Positions 51,056 through 60,001 of a stretch of 64,000 nucleotides of DNA are shown piece by piece (position 1 is the first letter of the stretch; the number at the start of each line of letters is the position of its first letter). A program made the translations under genes and the position numbers. The stretch lies in the NCBI GenBank assembly GCA_016220095.1, contig JACRIJ010000104.1, forward strand, positions 1 through 64,000, written 5' to 3'. This DNA comes from Planctomycetota bacterium (lineage in GTDB: Bacteria; Planctomycetota; MHYJ01; JACQXL01; JACRIJ01). The notes under the pieces are model-generated. The model searched no databases. It was not told the origin of the DNA and saw only the letters and a list, made by a program, of their open reading frames with translations.

Positions 51056-52183
51056 ATGTTACTAAAAAATGACATTTTTCCAGAGCGGATTGACTTATCG
51101 ACCCGGGCGGTAAATGCTTTGCATAAGGCAGGGTATAACTCGTTTTCAAAGTGTGCAAATATCACGTTTGGAGAATTACTTGACACAAGAAATATCGGGA
51201 TAAAGACTGCAAATGAAATTTTTAACACATTTGATTCTTTCAGAAAGAAATGCAATGAACATCAGCTCCTGAAGATAACCTTACCCGGAAGTTTTTATGA
51301 CAAAAGAAAACACAAGTATTTTATAAATCTATTAGCCATTCCCGTGTCAAAAATTAAATTATCCGTAAGAGCGATGCGCGTTCTGAAAAAAACAAAAACA
51401 CAAAGCATGCTTGAACTTGTGCAGAGTGACGCAGGTAAAATCCTGCAGATAAGAGGATGCGGCGTAAAAACCATCAGGGAGATTGGGGACTTCTTAAAGC
51501 ATCTTGAATTACAGCCGGGCAAACGTCCCGATGACGGCCTCGTTCGGGATGTAAAAAAGCATATGGCTGAAAGAGAAGCAGGCGGAATATTGGAGGATTT
51601 CAGCAGAGATTATCCGGACAAATACGATTTATTGACTAAGGTTAAAGCCGTCAATTTCACGGTTTCGCGGATTAAGTTCTATAAGGATTGTTTCCGGGCG
51701 TATAAGGAGCTTGGCACGCTGGAGAGCGTGGGAAAACAGCGGGGTTTAACGCGGGAGCGCGTTCGCCAGATTCTGGAACAGGGAACGCGGTTAGGGCTAT
51801 TTAACTATGCAAGAAAAGAACCCCTTTGTTTCAGTAAAAATAAAATAATCAAATCTTTTTCAAAACACCTGTCTATTTGCGGCGTTTCCAGAGCGAACGG
51901 TATTTCGGAGGCGCGGCTTAGAAGAATGCTGGCCTTTCATAAAATTACCGGGAAGGAATTGGCTGCCTTACGGTTAAGTGTAACGAGGAACAGATGCATG
52001 GAATTTTTCAGGAGAATTGTGGCGAAATCGGGACATTCTCCGTCTTCGTCCGAATTGCAGAAAAAGAAAAAAACGCGCAATCTTTATACGAGAATAACGG
52101 TGCTGTGGGGTTCTATGGATGCCTTCAGGAAGGAATTGCGCATTTCGAAACCTGCGTACCGGAGAATCCGGAAAAACTTGTGA
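51056..52183 (+). CDS. Protein with two RpoA-CTD-like domains and a sigma-region-4-like HTH
   Basis: 375 aa. Residues about 14-58 (LSTRAVNALHKAGYNSFSKCANITFGELLDTRNIGIKTANEI) and 102-149 (LSVRAMRVLKKTKTQSMLELVQSDAGKILQIRGCGVKTIREI) both match the helix-hairpin-helix C-terminal domain of RNA polymerase alpha. Residues 220-243 (TLESVGKQRGLTRERVRQILEQG) match the sigma70 region 4 recognition helix. The basic C-terminus is unassigned. It joins two DNA-binding parts of the transcription machinery in one protein, with no core-binding sigma region 2. A transcription regulator or anti-initiation factor is plausible. Confidence 0.8.
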   Translation: MLLKNDIFPERIDLSTRAVNALHKAGYNSFSKCANITFGELLDTRNIGIKTANEIFNTFDSFRKKCNEHQLLKITLPGSFYDKRKHKYFINLLAIPVSKIKLSVRAMRVLKKTKTQSMLELVQSDAGKILQIRGCGVKTIREIGDFLKHLELQPGKRPDDGLVRDVKKHMAEREAGGILEDFSRDYPDKYDLLTKVKAVNFTVSRIKFYKDCFRAYKELGTLESVGKQRGLTRERVRQILEQGTRLGLFNYARKEPLCFSKNKIIKSFSKHLSICGVSRANGISEARLRRMLAFHKITGKELAALRLSVTRNRCMEFFRRIVAKSGHSPSSSELQKKKKTRNLYTRITVLWGSMDAFRKELRISKPAYRRIRKNL

Positions 52184-52195
52184 TGCTGAAAATAT

Positions 52196-52224
52196 TTGAC
52201 AAAAGGCTTGGGATATGTTAATAT
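52196..52224 (+). promoter_or_regulatory. Strong promoter of the restriction-modification island
   Basis: TTGACA at 52,196-52,201, 17-nt spacer, TAATAT at 52,219-52,224. The 115-nt leader has inverted elements (GTCGTCATGTGCTC / GAGCAGGATATAATGACG) that could form a hairpin or bind a controller. Confidence 0.75.
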
Positions 52225-52347
52225 AGCATCGGATAATGAATTTTATCCGGTTATATGTCGTCATGTGCTCGGACGATAGTGAGCGAAAGCGAGCAGGATA
52301 TAATGACGCGTATAACAGCGCAAAGTTTATTGAAAAAGGAGAACCAT

Positions 52348-52827
52348 ATGAAAATAAGCATAAATGAAGTTCTTGTTGGTAAAATAAATAAATCTAAATG
52401 GTGGCATGTAACTCCGGTGGCCCCTGATGCGTATAGTAAGCGAGGAATTTTTTTGGTATCGACTTATCGTCAAGCAGAATTTTACGGAAGACCAAATGAT
52501 ATCCCAGATAAAGTATTTATAACAAATCCTGTTTATGGTTTTTCTGAAGAAGAAATTCTTTTAAAATTATTTCCAGGAAAGCCTAATAATCGATTTCTTC
52601 AAGCATACAAGAAGATGGTGAAAGAAGAGCAAAAGCCTCAGGCGCAGGATGAGTATAAGCAAGTGAAACAATGGTATCAAAAACGAATAAGTCTTGATGC
52701 GGCGATGTTTAAGAAAGCCAAATCCCTTAAGTATGATGCCATTGTTCTCATGACGAAAAATGGCAAAAAAGAACTGGAAAGAAACAGAAAACCAAACTCA
52801 ATTGAACTTAATTTGCTGAATGTTTAA
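52348..52827 (+). CDS. Unknown protein at the head of the restriction-modification island
   Basis: 159 aa from ATG 52,348 behind AAAAAGGAGA; the track start at 52,255 is upstream leader. Cytoplasmic. No family recognised. The N-terminal SKWWHVTPVAPDAYSKRGIFLVSTYRQAEFYGRPNDIPDKVF is a beta-rich, Trp/Tyr-rich fold resembling small NAD- or nucleotide-binding modules; the C-terminus is charged. It lies 17 nt before the adenine methylase, so it may be a regulatory or toxin-like partner, but that is only context. Confidence 0.7.
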   Translation: MKISINEVLVGKINKSKWWHVTPVAPDAYSKRGIFLVSTYRQAEFYGRPNDIPDKVFITNPVYGFSEEEILLKLFPGKPNNRFLQAYKKMVKEEQKPQAQDEYKQVKQWYQKRISLDAAMFKKAKSLKYDAIVLMTKNGKKELERNRKPNSIELNLLNV

Positions 52828-52844
52828 AGTTTTCCGGAGAGCAG

Positions 52845-53774
52845 ATGGTTAATACAGATAAGCAAGCTCGACCATTTCTAAAATGGGCTGGAGGTAAGAG
52901 ACAGCTTCTTAGGCAGTTTCAAAACTATTTCCCTCCAGAGCTAAACGGGCAAGGGATTATAAAACGTTATTACGAACCATTTTTAGGAAGCGGAGCTGTT
53001 TTCTTCTGGGTAAAGCAGAATTGTAAACTTGAAGAAGCGTTTATTAATGAATTGAATCCTGAAATATATCTGTGCTATGCGGTAATTCAGCGCGGTGTTG
53101 AAAAACTAATTAAATCATTAATAGTTTTACAAAAAAAATATCATACATTAGATGAAACTGTCCAGGTAAAATGGTATTACAAAATCAGGCGAAAATACAA
53201 CGAGACGCGAAAAGATGTAAATCTTAAGAAGATAGACTGGAAGTATTACAGCGAACGAGCGGCACTTACCATTTTTCTGAATCGTACTTGTTTTAATGGA
53301 TTATACCGAGTTAACTCCAGTGGTGATTTCAATGTCCCGTTTGGCAGATACAGGAACCCGGTTATTTGCGATGTTGACAACTTAAGAGCGGTAAGCAGTC
53401 TTTTAAAAGGCGTAGAAATAACAAATGACGATTTTTCCGTAATTGAACGGCAGATTAAAAAACATTCTTTTGTCTATTTTGATCCTCCATACAGGCCATT
53501 GAATAAAACTTCAAATTTTACTTCATATTCAGCAAATGAATTCAGCGATAAAGAACAGGAGCGATTGGCGGATGTTTTTAAAAAGTTAAATAAGATTGAT
53601 AGCGTAAAAATCATGCTAAGCAACTCCGACCCTAAGAATGAAAACAAAGAAGACAATTACTTTGAGCATCTGTACGACGGTTTCAGGATTGAACGCTTAA
53701 AAGCTAAGCGAATGATTAATTGCAATGCCTTAAAACGAGGCAAGATCAATGAAATCCTGGTTATGAATTATTGA
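52845..53774 (+). CDS. DNA adenine methylase (Dam/D12 class)
   Basis: 309 aa. N6-adenine methyltransferase of the alpha (D12) class: AdoMet motif FLKWAGGKRQLL near residue 11, LNPEIYLCY, FNGLYRVNSSGDFNVPFG, and the catalytic DPPY (YFDPPYRPL, about 210-218). The family often methylates GATC, but specificity is not readable here. It is next to a PD-(D/E)xK gene, so it probably belongs to a type II restriction-modification system. Confidence 0.93.
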   Translation: MVNTDKQARPFLKWAGGKRQLLRQFQNYFPPELNGQGIIKRYYEPFLGSGAVFFWVKQNCKLEEAFINELNPEIYLCYAVIQRGVEKLIKSLIVLQKKYHTLDETVQVKWYYKIRRKYNETRKDVNLKKIDWKYYSERAALTIFLNRTCFNGLYRVNSSGDFNVPFGRYRNPVICDVDNLRAVSSLLKGVEITNDDFSVIERQIKKHSFVYFDPPYRPLNKTSNFTSYSANEFSDKEQERLADVFKKLNKIDSVKIMLSNSDPKNENKEDNYFEHLYDGFRIERLKAKRMINCNALKRGKINEILVMNY

Positions 53775-53806
53775 TTTAATAGAAAGTTATAGGTTTAAAA
53801 ACATAT

Positions 53807-54349
53807 ATGAAAAATGGCGGTTTGGGCGGTGCAAATACTTTAACAGGATTAAATTTTGAAAAAAAGGTGGATTTTCAAAAACTTTTAGGAAAAATACCAG
53901 GTTATGAGATTAGAAAGATTTCAGGCCGGGCCGGAATGGAAGTTTTTTTTGAAAACGACCTGGTTGCGATGTGTTTTAGGAAGCATGATTTTTATAAGTT
54001 TCTATCGGAGTCTGGTATTTACTGGAAAAGCTTAATTTCAAAAAAACTTTTACCCGATGATGCCTTATTGGTGATTGTTCGCGAGACTTTATTTATCATT
54101 GAAGTCAAATATCAGCAAGTAGCGGGCTCTGTTGATGAGAAACTGCAAACATGTGATTTTAAGCGAAAACAATATTTAAAATTAGTCTCTTCGCTTAACC
54201 TGAAAGTAGAATATGTTTATGTGCTTAATGACTGGTTTAATAAGCCGGAATATAAAGATGTTTTAGATTATATACATAGCGTAAATTGTCATTATAGATT
54301 TAACGAACTTCCACTGTCCTGGCTCGGGTTGCCGGTTAAAAAAGTATAG
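53807..54349 (+). CDS. Putative type II restriction endonuclease (PD-(D/E)xK)
   Basis: 180 aa. A PD-(D/E)xK-type core is suggested by LPDDALLVIVRETLFIIEVKYQQVAGSVDEKLQTCDFKRKQYLKLV: the acidic DD in one strand and ExK (IEVKY) in the next. It is small and has no other domain. Thirty-two nt after the adenine methylase, which should protect its site. The recognition sequence is unknown. Confidence 0.75.
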   Translation: MKNGGLGGANTLTGLNFEKKVDFQKLLGKIPGYEIRKISGRAGMEVFFENDLVAMCFRKHDFYKFLSESGIYWKSLISKKLLPDDALLVIVRETLFIIEVKYQQVAGSVDEKLQTCDFKRKQYLKLVSSLNLKVEYVYVLNDWFNKPEYKDVLDYIHSVNCHYRFNELPLSWLGLPVKKV

Positions 54350-54380
54350 TTAAACCGATATTTTGTAAGGGAATTATTTA

Positions 54381-55199
54381 ATGAAGGACGAGTGTATTAG
54401 CAAAGATGCAGATATTCAGACAACAACGGTGTGGTCGTTTCCTAAGCGCGGCAATTGGGCTACGCACAACCCTACCTATCGGGGCAATTGGGCTCCTCAA
54501 ATTCCGCGTAATCTTATACTTAAGTATAGCAAGGAAAGCGATTTAATTTTAGACCCGATGACAGGGGGCGGGACGACTCTAATTGAAGCAAAATTATTAA
54601 ACAGAAATGCCATAGGCATAGATATCAATCCTAAGTCCATGGGCTTTGCCGAAGAAGTACTTAAGTTTGATGTTGATAACAAATCTAAACAGGAATGTTA
54701 TATCGGAGATGCAAGAAACCTTAAGAAGATAACTGATAATTCAATTGACCTTATTGCCACTCACCCCCCATATTTAAACATAATTAAGTATTCAGAGCAT
54801 GAAATTGCAGGCGATTTTTCCAACATTGGGAGTTTAACTAAGTTTCTTGTAGAATTTGAACCGGCAGTGAAAGAGTTCTATAGGGTTTTGAAACCAGATC
54901 GCTACTGTGCGATTCTGATCGGAGATACAAGAAGGCGGAGGCATTACGTACCGTTAGCGTTTAATGTGATGAACTTGTTTTTAAAGAATGGGTTTATTCT
55001 TAAAGAAGACATAATTAAAGTTCAGCATAATTGTCAGGCAACGCCAAGATGGAGCTCCGCTGTCAATAAATATGATTTCTACTTAATTATGCATGAACAC
55101 TTGTTTGTTTTCAGAAAACCCAAAGACAAGGAAGACTTTACTTTATACAGGGAAAGCATGTCAGAGGTTTGCTATGGCAAAGAAAAAAGCAAAGGTTAA
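54381..55199 (+). CDS. DNA methyltransferase (N4-cytosine/N6-adenine type)
   Basis: 272 aa. AdoMet-dependent amino-methyltransferase: motif I DPMTGGGTTLIEAKLLNRNAIGIDI (about 54-78) and motif IV THPPYLNIIKYSE (about 129-141; an (S/T)PPY-like variant with H before PPY). The order and HPPY suggest N4-cytosine or N6-adenine modification. The N-terminal repeats RGNWATHNPTYRGNWAPQIP are unusual and are probably the target-related part. It is a second, different methylase in the same island. Confidence 0.85.
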   Translation: MKDECISKDADIQTTTVWSFPKRGNWATHNPTYRGNWAPQIPRNLILKYSKESDLILDPMTGGGTTLIEAKLLNRNAIGIDINPKSMGFAEEVLKFDVDNKSKQECYIGDARNLKKITDNSIDLIATHPPYLNIIKYSEHEIAGDFSNIGSLTKFLVEFEPAVKEFYRVLKPDRYCAILIGDTRRRRHYVPLAFNVMNLFLKNGFILKEDIIKVQHNCQATPRWSSAVNKYDFYLIMHEHLFVFRKPKDKEDFTLYRESMSEVCYGKEKSKG

Positions 55200-55773
55200 T
55201 ATTTATAAGCATTCAGTTGATTTAGCAAGTTTGAAAATAAAAAATCAACCTAACATAGAATTCTGCAAGGCTTTAGAGGCAATTAAATACAAGGGCTATA
55301 AAGTAGAAGATATTTCAGACGGAAGAAACATCGTTATAACCAAGCCTGGCGGGAAATATTCTTACGGTACGATTAAAAGAGAAGATTTTATGGTTTGGAT
55401 TTATAACGAGAAGGACGAATCTCTTTGGTTGATTTCCCATCAAAACATACTTGATGATTTAAAAGAAAAAGCCAATAGCGATCCCAGGGGAACTCTTAAG
55501 ATTATAGATGGTTTAATGAGGGTTTATAATGGAGAGGAACCGGATGACATTCTAAAGAAAGGTGATTTTAAGAATCCTATAGGAGAGATTCCGGAAGCAA
55601 TTTTTAAGGCTTATAAATGGATTTGGGGACAAGAAGACTGTAATTACCTCCAACCTAAATATAAAGGCAGGGCTATGTCTTGGGAAGGATGGGAGAAAGT
55701 TGACAGTAAATTGGAAAAGTCAGGAGACGGCATAGCTGATTTAAGAGAAAAGCTAAAAGAACAAACATTTTAA
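55174..55773 (+). CDS. Probable partner nuclease of the second methylase, unknown family
   Basis: 199 aa from ATG 55,174 behind AGAGG; the track start at 55,093 is in the methylase gene. It overlaps the methylase by 26 nt, strong coupling. No TM or signal. The segment VITKPGGKYSYGTIKREDFMVWIYNEKDESLWLISHQNIL is beta-rich, but I cannot name catalytic residues with certainty. As the gene after a methylase it is likely a restriction endonuclease or specificity partner. Confidence 0.65.
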   Translation: MAKKKAKVNIYKHSVDLASLKIKNQPNIEFCKALEAIKYKGYKVEDISDGRNIVITKPGGKYSYGTIKREDFMVWIYNEKDESLWLISHQNILDDLKEKANSDPRGTLKIIDGLMRVYNGEEPDDILKKGDFKNPIGEIPEAIFKAYKWIWGQEDCNYLQPKYKGRAMSWEGWEKVDSKLEKSGDGIADLREKLKEQTF

Positions 55774-55781
55774 TTTATTGT

Positions 55782-55790
55782 TGTTATAAT
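55782..55790 (+). promoter_or_regulatory. Extended -10 promoter candidate (TGTTATAAT) for the phosphoesterase
   Basis: TGTTATAAT forms an extended -10 box with TATAAT at 55,785-55,790; no good -35 is seen. AGGAAA at 55,810 and ATG 55,828 follow. Confidence 0.45.
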
Positions 55791-55827
55791 AGAGTTTTAC
55801 TGAAAACACAGGAAACAAAATGCTGTG

Positions 55828-56940
55828 ATGAGAATAATTTTTGGAATTTTCCTGTTAATATACTCCGCGATGCACTATTACGTGTACAGCCGCGTGGCTG
55901 GCGGGCTTGACATGTCTCCTGTCGCGCGGAGCTGGCTGAAAAACTGCCTCATCGCCGCCGCGCTGTCATTCGTGCTCGCCGAGACTATCTGCCGGAATAC
56001 GGCTTCACTGTGGTTCAAACCCGTATATTATTTCGGCGTATGCTGGTTCGGCGCTCTCGCTGTCGCCGTTGTCGTTTTTCTTACGGCACATATCATCGGT
56101 ATGGCATTGCGGTCCGATTTCTGCAGGTATTGGCTCACAATTTGCGCTATTGCCGCAATATTCATTATATCCGCTTATTCCATAATAAACGTTGCCCGCG
56201 GGCCTGTTATCAAGAGCATGACAATCAAATACAAAAAACTGCCCGCAGAACTTTCAGGTCTGTCCATAGTCCAACTTTCGGATCTGCACCTGAATCTGAT
56301 GAAATCTGAAAAGTGGCTTAACGATATAGTTGATACGGCAAACAGCCAAAATCCCGACATAATAGTTTTTACAGGCGATCTGATGGATACGGATTTGTCT
56401 GAAACGAAACGCTTTTACAGCGGACTGAAACGTTTAAAGGCGAAAAACGGCGTATTCGCGGTTTCGGGCAATCATGATTTCTATGCGGGCCTGGAGGGTT
56501 TCCAGCGCGTTGCAAGCGATACCGGGATGACTGTTTTGCGGAATAAAAAAACAACGGCAATCAGCGGCCTGATGGACATCTGCGGCATAGACGACAATGC
56601 CGGCGGAGAAATACGGAAAGGCAAGGCCGGACTGCTGTCCAAATTGGATCTGCCGGCAGGCCTGGACAAGGATAAGTTTACCGTATTGCTTTCTCACAGG
56701 CCGGACGTGTTTATTGAGGCGGTAAAAAGCGGGATTGACCTGCAGTTATCCGGACATACCCACGCGGGCCAGATACCGCCTATGGATTTGATAATTCAAT
56801 TCTATTATAAATATCCGTACGGTTTATACCGGGACGGGGGATCATTTCTCTACACCACCTGCGGAACGGACATCTGGGGGCCGCCTATGCGGCTGTTCTC
56901 AAGGTCGGAAATCGTGAAGATAGTACTGGAAAAAGAATGA
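55828..56940 (+). CDS. Membrane-anchored calcineurin-like metallophosphoesterase
   Basis: 371 aa (370 from ATG 55,828; the GTG at 55,825 is the track start). Four N-terminal TM segments (to about residue 130) precede a metallophosphoesterase domain with the metal-binding motifs DLHLN, GDLMDTD, GNHD and GHTHAGQ. It resembles the YaeI / LpxG-like group, which hydrolyses lipid-linked phosphates such as UDP-diacylglucosamine; that substrate is inference. Confidence 0.88.
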   Translation: MRIIFGIFLLIYSAMHYYVYSRVAGGLDMSPVARSWLKNCLIAAALSFVLAETICRNTASLWFKPVYYFGVCWFGALAVAVVVFLTAHIIGMALRSDFCRYWLTICAIAAIFIISAYSIINVARGPVIKSMTIKYKKLPAELSGLSIVQLSDLHLNLMKSEKWLNDIVDTANSQNPDIIVFTGDLMDTDLSETKRFYSGLKRLKAKNGVFAVSGNHDFYAGLEGFQRVASDTGMTVLRNKKTTAISGLMDICGIDDNAGGEIRKGKAGLLSKLDLPAGLDKDKFTVLLSHRPDVFIEAVKSGIDLQLSGHTHAGQIPPMDLIIQFYYKYPYGLYRDGGSFLYTTCGTDIWGPPMRLFSRSEIVKIVLEKE

Positions 56941-57021
56941 CAGTAAGCAGTAACTCAGCAATAACTAAAAAACTTAATGATAACAACAATTAAAACAACA
57001 TAGCCCTTCGCATAGCTCATG

Positions 57022-57182
57022 ATAAACCGCAACCAAAAAGATGCTTGCTTTATGAAATTCTAAGCACTAAACACGAAATCCTAAATCTAAATTTCCCAAA
57101 CCCGGCGAACGACCGTTTTTTGGTTATTTAAACATTAGAATTTTGAGATTGTTTAGAGTTTCGGATTTAGTGCTTAGAGTTT
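57022..57182. terminator. Convergent intergenic region with large inverted repeat
   Basis: Between the phosphoesterase and gyrA. AAATTCTAAGCACTAAACACGAAATCCTAAA (57,055-57,085) is inverted at about 57,150-57,182 (TTTAGAGTTTCGGATTTAGTGCTTAGAGTTTT). An inverted family K copy (AAACCGCAACCAAAAAG) is at 57,024-57,040. It is a candidate bidirectional terminator of converging transcripts. Confidence 0.6.
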
Positions 57183-57225
57183 TATTTGTAAAGAGTCGAA
57201 TCTTCTCTGCTTTTTGCGTAGTAAT

Positions 57226-59805
57226 TTATTGTTTGGTATTTTCCGGACTTGAATTATCTGTTGCTTCCGGCGTCTCCGGTGTCACGGTGGTATCGTTGCT
57301 GTCATCTGGTTGTTCAATGGCGTTTGCTTCCTCGGTCGGCGCGGCGCTTGTCTTTTCATCGTCTTCTTCGTGTTCCACGATGGCGATTGAAACCACTTTA
57401 TCATCAGCGCTGAGGGAAATAATCCTTACGCCCTGCGTATTTCTGCTCTGCGATCGGACGCTTTTTACCGGAGTTCTCACGACCATGCCCTGCTGAGTAA
57501 TGACCATTACGTCGTCTTTGTCGGACACAGGCTTCATTCCCACGACGATGCCGTTTCTTTCCGTGGTCTTAATGTTGATAATGCCCTTGCCGCCGCGGCC
57601 CTGCAGGCGGTATTCGTCAAACGCAGTCCTTTTTCCGAATCCGTTTCGGCATACGGTCAATAGCGTAGGCTCTTCATCCACTATTGCCAGGTCTTTGACC
57701 TTGTCCCCTTCTCGCAGTCTTATGCCGCATACGCCGCGGGAAGTCCTGCCGATAGAGCGCGCCTTTTCCTCGGGAAATCTTATTGAAAGTCCTTTTTCCG
57801 TGCCGAGCAAAATATGGTTTTCTCCGGAGGTGAGTTTTACGCCGATAAGCTTATCGCCGTCATCAAGAGTCAACGCGATAATGCCGGCTTTACGCGGGTT
57901 GCCGTATTCCTGCAGGAGCGTTTTCTTTATGATGCCTTTTTCCGTGGCCATGACGATGTAGCCGGAAGAAAAATCCCTGACCGGTATGGCGGCAGTGGTC
58001 TGCTCGCCTTCAGAGAGGCTTAGGATGTTGACGATGGCCCGGCCTTTTGAACCGCGCGAGAGTTCCGGCAGGTCGTAAACCTTCTGCCAATAGACCTTTC
58101 CGAGGTCTGTGAAAAACAATATGTAATCATGCGTTGACGCCACAAATATATGTTCTATAAAATCGCCTTCTTTGGTGTCAATTGCCGAAACGCCTTTGCC
58201 GCCGCGGTTTTGCTTGCGGTACGAATCTATATGCATGCGTTTGATATAACCCGCGTGCGTCATTATTACGGCCATATCTTCATCGGCAATCAGGTCTTCT
58301 CTCAACATGCTTCCTATTTCGGCGCCGGCTATTTCCGTTCTGCGTTTGTCCGCGTATTTTTCCTTTATTTCATAAATGTCTTCCCTGATGATGTCCAGCA
58401 CCATCTGGTCGTCCGCAAGGATGGCCTTGTAATCACGTATTTTTTCCTTGAGTTCGGCCAGTTGTTTCTGGAGTTTTTCGGTTTCCAGGCCGGTTAGTTT
58501 GGACAACTGCATCCTCAGGATGGCCTGCGCCTGTATGGGAGTGAGTTTGAATTTGCTTACGAGGTTTGCTTCCGCGATTTCCACGGTCTGGGATTTTTTT
58601 ATGGTTTCAATGACTTCGTCAATATTGCGCAGAGCTATCAGGAGCCCTTCCAATATATGCGCCTCCGCTTCAGCCTTGTCAAGCAGGAACTTAGTGCGCC
58701 TTTTGATGACCTCCATGCGGTGGTCAATGTAAAGTTTTAATATCTGTTTCAGCGGGAGCGTCTGCGGCCTGTTGTTGACCAGGGCAATCATTATAATGCT
58801 GAATGAATCCTGCAGAGACGTCTGTTTGTACAGCTGGTTTATGACGACCTGTTCTTCCTCGCCTTTTTTTACTTCTATTACCACGCGGATGCCGTCTTTG
58901 TCGCTTTCATCGCGGATATCTGAAATGCCTTTAATGCGGTCTTCCTTGACAAGTTCGGCAATAGTTTCAATTATTTTGGCCTTGTTCTGGTTGTACGGGA
59001 TTTCCGTGACGACGATGTTTATCCTGCCGCCTTTGACTTCTTCGGTGTGGAGTTTGGCGCGGACGGTGACTATGCCTCTGCCGGTTTCATAGGCGTCTTT
59101 CATGCCTTTCATGCCGTAAACGAGGCCGCCGGTCGGGAAATCCGGCCCTTTGATTATTTTCAGCAATTCCGCTGTTGTAATATCCGGCTTATCAATGATT
59201 TTTATTATAGCGTCGCATACTTCGCCGAGGTTATGCGGAGGAATGCTGGTTGCCATGCCGACTGCGATGCCCGTGGCGCCGTTGCAGATAAGGTTGGGGA
59301 ATTTGCCCGGAAGCACCGTTGGTTCTTCGCGGGTTTCGTCGTAATTGGGCGTGAAGTTGACGGTATTCTTGTCAATATCTTCCATCAGTAGCGTGGAAAA
59401 TTCCGTCATGCGCGCCTCAGTGTAACGCATGGCCGCCGGCGGGTCGCCGTCTAAGGAACCGAAATTGCCCTGGCCGTCCACAAGCTGATAACGGCATGAA
59501 AATTCCTGCGCCATCCTTACAAGCGTGGGATAGACTACCTGGTCACCGTGTGGATGGTAATTGCCCGTGGTGTCGCCGCATATCTTGGCGCATTTTCTGT
59601 ATTTGGCGTGGGGTCCAAGGTTGAGGTCGTGCATTGCCACGAGTATCCTGCGCTGGGAAGGTTTTAGCCCGTCTCTTATGTCGGGCAGTGCGCGGGAAAC
59701 TATTACGCTCATCGCGTAATTGAGATATGAGTCCTTCATTTCGTCCTCAATGAGGACGTCGCGGACGCTTTCAGCTATGGGTATATCAAGTTTTTTATCC
59801 GGCAT
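57226..59805 (-). CDS. gyrA: DNA gyrase subunit A
   Basis: 859 aa, the cleavage and religation subunit. It starts with a typical N-terminus ([44 protein letters not shown]). The catalytic Tyr is in [10 protein letters not shown], and gyrase-type boxes are present (QNRGGKGV and QGRGGKGI), favouring gyrase over topoisomerase IV. In the quinolone region, [17 protein letters not shown] has Q at the E. coli Ser83 position and P at Asp87. The C-terminal tail after about residue 815 is acidic and Ser/Thr/Pro-rich. gyrB is not adjacent. Confidence 0.95.
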   Translation of the reverse strand: MPDKKLDIPIAESVRDVLIEDEMKDSYLNYAMSVIVSRALPDIRDGLKPSQRRILVAMHDLNLGPHAKYRKCAKICGDTTGNYHPHGDQVVYPTLVRMAQEFSCRYQLVDGQGNFGSLDGDPPAAMRYTEARMTEFSTLLMEDIDKNTVNFTPNYDETREEPTVLPGKFPNLICNGATGIAVGMATSIPPHNLGEVCDAIIKIIDKPDITTAELLKIIKGPDFPTGGLVYGMKGMKDAYETGRGIVTVRAKLHTEEVKGGRINIVVTEIPYNQNKAKIIETIAELVKEDRIKGISDIRDESDKDGIRVVIEVKKGEEEQVVINQLYKQTSLQDSFSIIMIALVNNRPQTLPLKQILKLYIDHRMEVIKRRTKFLLDKAEAEAHILEGLLIALRNIDEVIETIKKSQTVEIAEANLVSKFKLTPIQAQAILRMQLSKLTGLETEKLQKQLAELKEKIRDYKAILADDQMVLDIIREDIYEIKEKYADKRRTEIAGAEIGSMLREDLIADEDMAVIMTHAGYIKRMHIDSYRKQNRGGKGVSAIDTKEGDFIEHIFVASTHDYILFFTDLGKVYWQKVYDLPELSRGSKGRAIVNILSLSEGEQTTAAIPVRDFSSGYIVMATEKGIIKKTLLQEYGNPRKAGIIALTLDDGDKLIGVKLTSGENHILLGTEKGLSIRFPEEKARSIGRTSRGVCGIRLREGDKVKDLAIVDEEPTLLTVCRNGFGKRTAFDEYRLQGRGGKGIINIKTTERNGIVVGMKPVSDKDDVMVITQQGMVVRTPVKSVRSQSRNTQGVRIISLSADDKVVSIAIVEHEEDDEKTSAAPTEEANAIEQPDDSNDTTVTPETPEATDNSSPENTKQ

Positions 59806-59907
59806 TGTTATAAGCTAAAAAATGCTGTTAAGGCGTTGAAATACAGGTAAAATAAGGGTAAAATTCGCGCCCCTGCAATGCGAAATACGCGCAGGAATAA
59901 TCGTATT

Positions 59908-59935
59908 ATTCTACCAAAATGCCGCATAAAAGCAA
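59908..59935 (-). promoter_or_regulatory. Predicted gyrA promoter
   Basis: On the minus strand: TTGCTT (59,935-59,930), 16-nt spacer, TAGAAT (59,913-59,908). The leader is about 95 nt. It is divergent from the promoter at 59,967-59,995. Confidence 0.5.
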
Positions 59936-59966
59936 GAAAAAAGGATGAAAAAAGTATAAACAAATA

Positions 59967-59995
59967 TTGCCTTTCGGCATGTTTGATAGTATAAT
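59967..59995 (+). promoter_or_regulatory. Predicted promoter of the nucleotidyltransferase gene, leaderless
   Basis: TTGCCT at 59,967-59,972, 17-nt spacer, TATAAT at 59,990-59,995. The ATG at 60,002 is 6 nt downstream; no Shine-Dalgarno. Confidence 0.65.
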
Positions 59996-60001
59996 TTCAC
60001 C

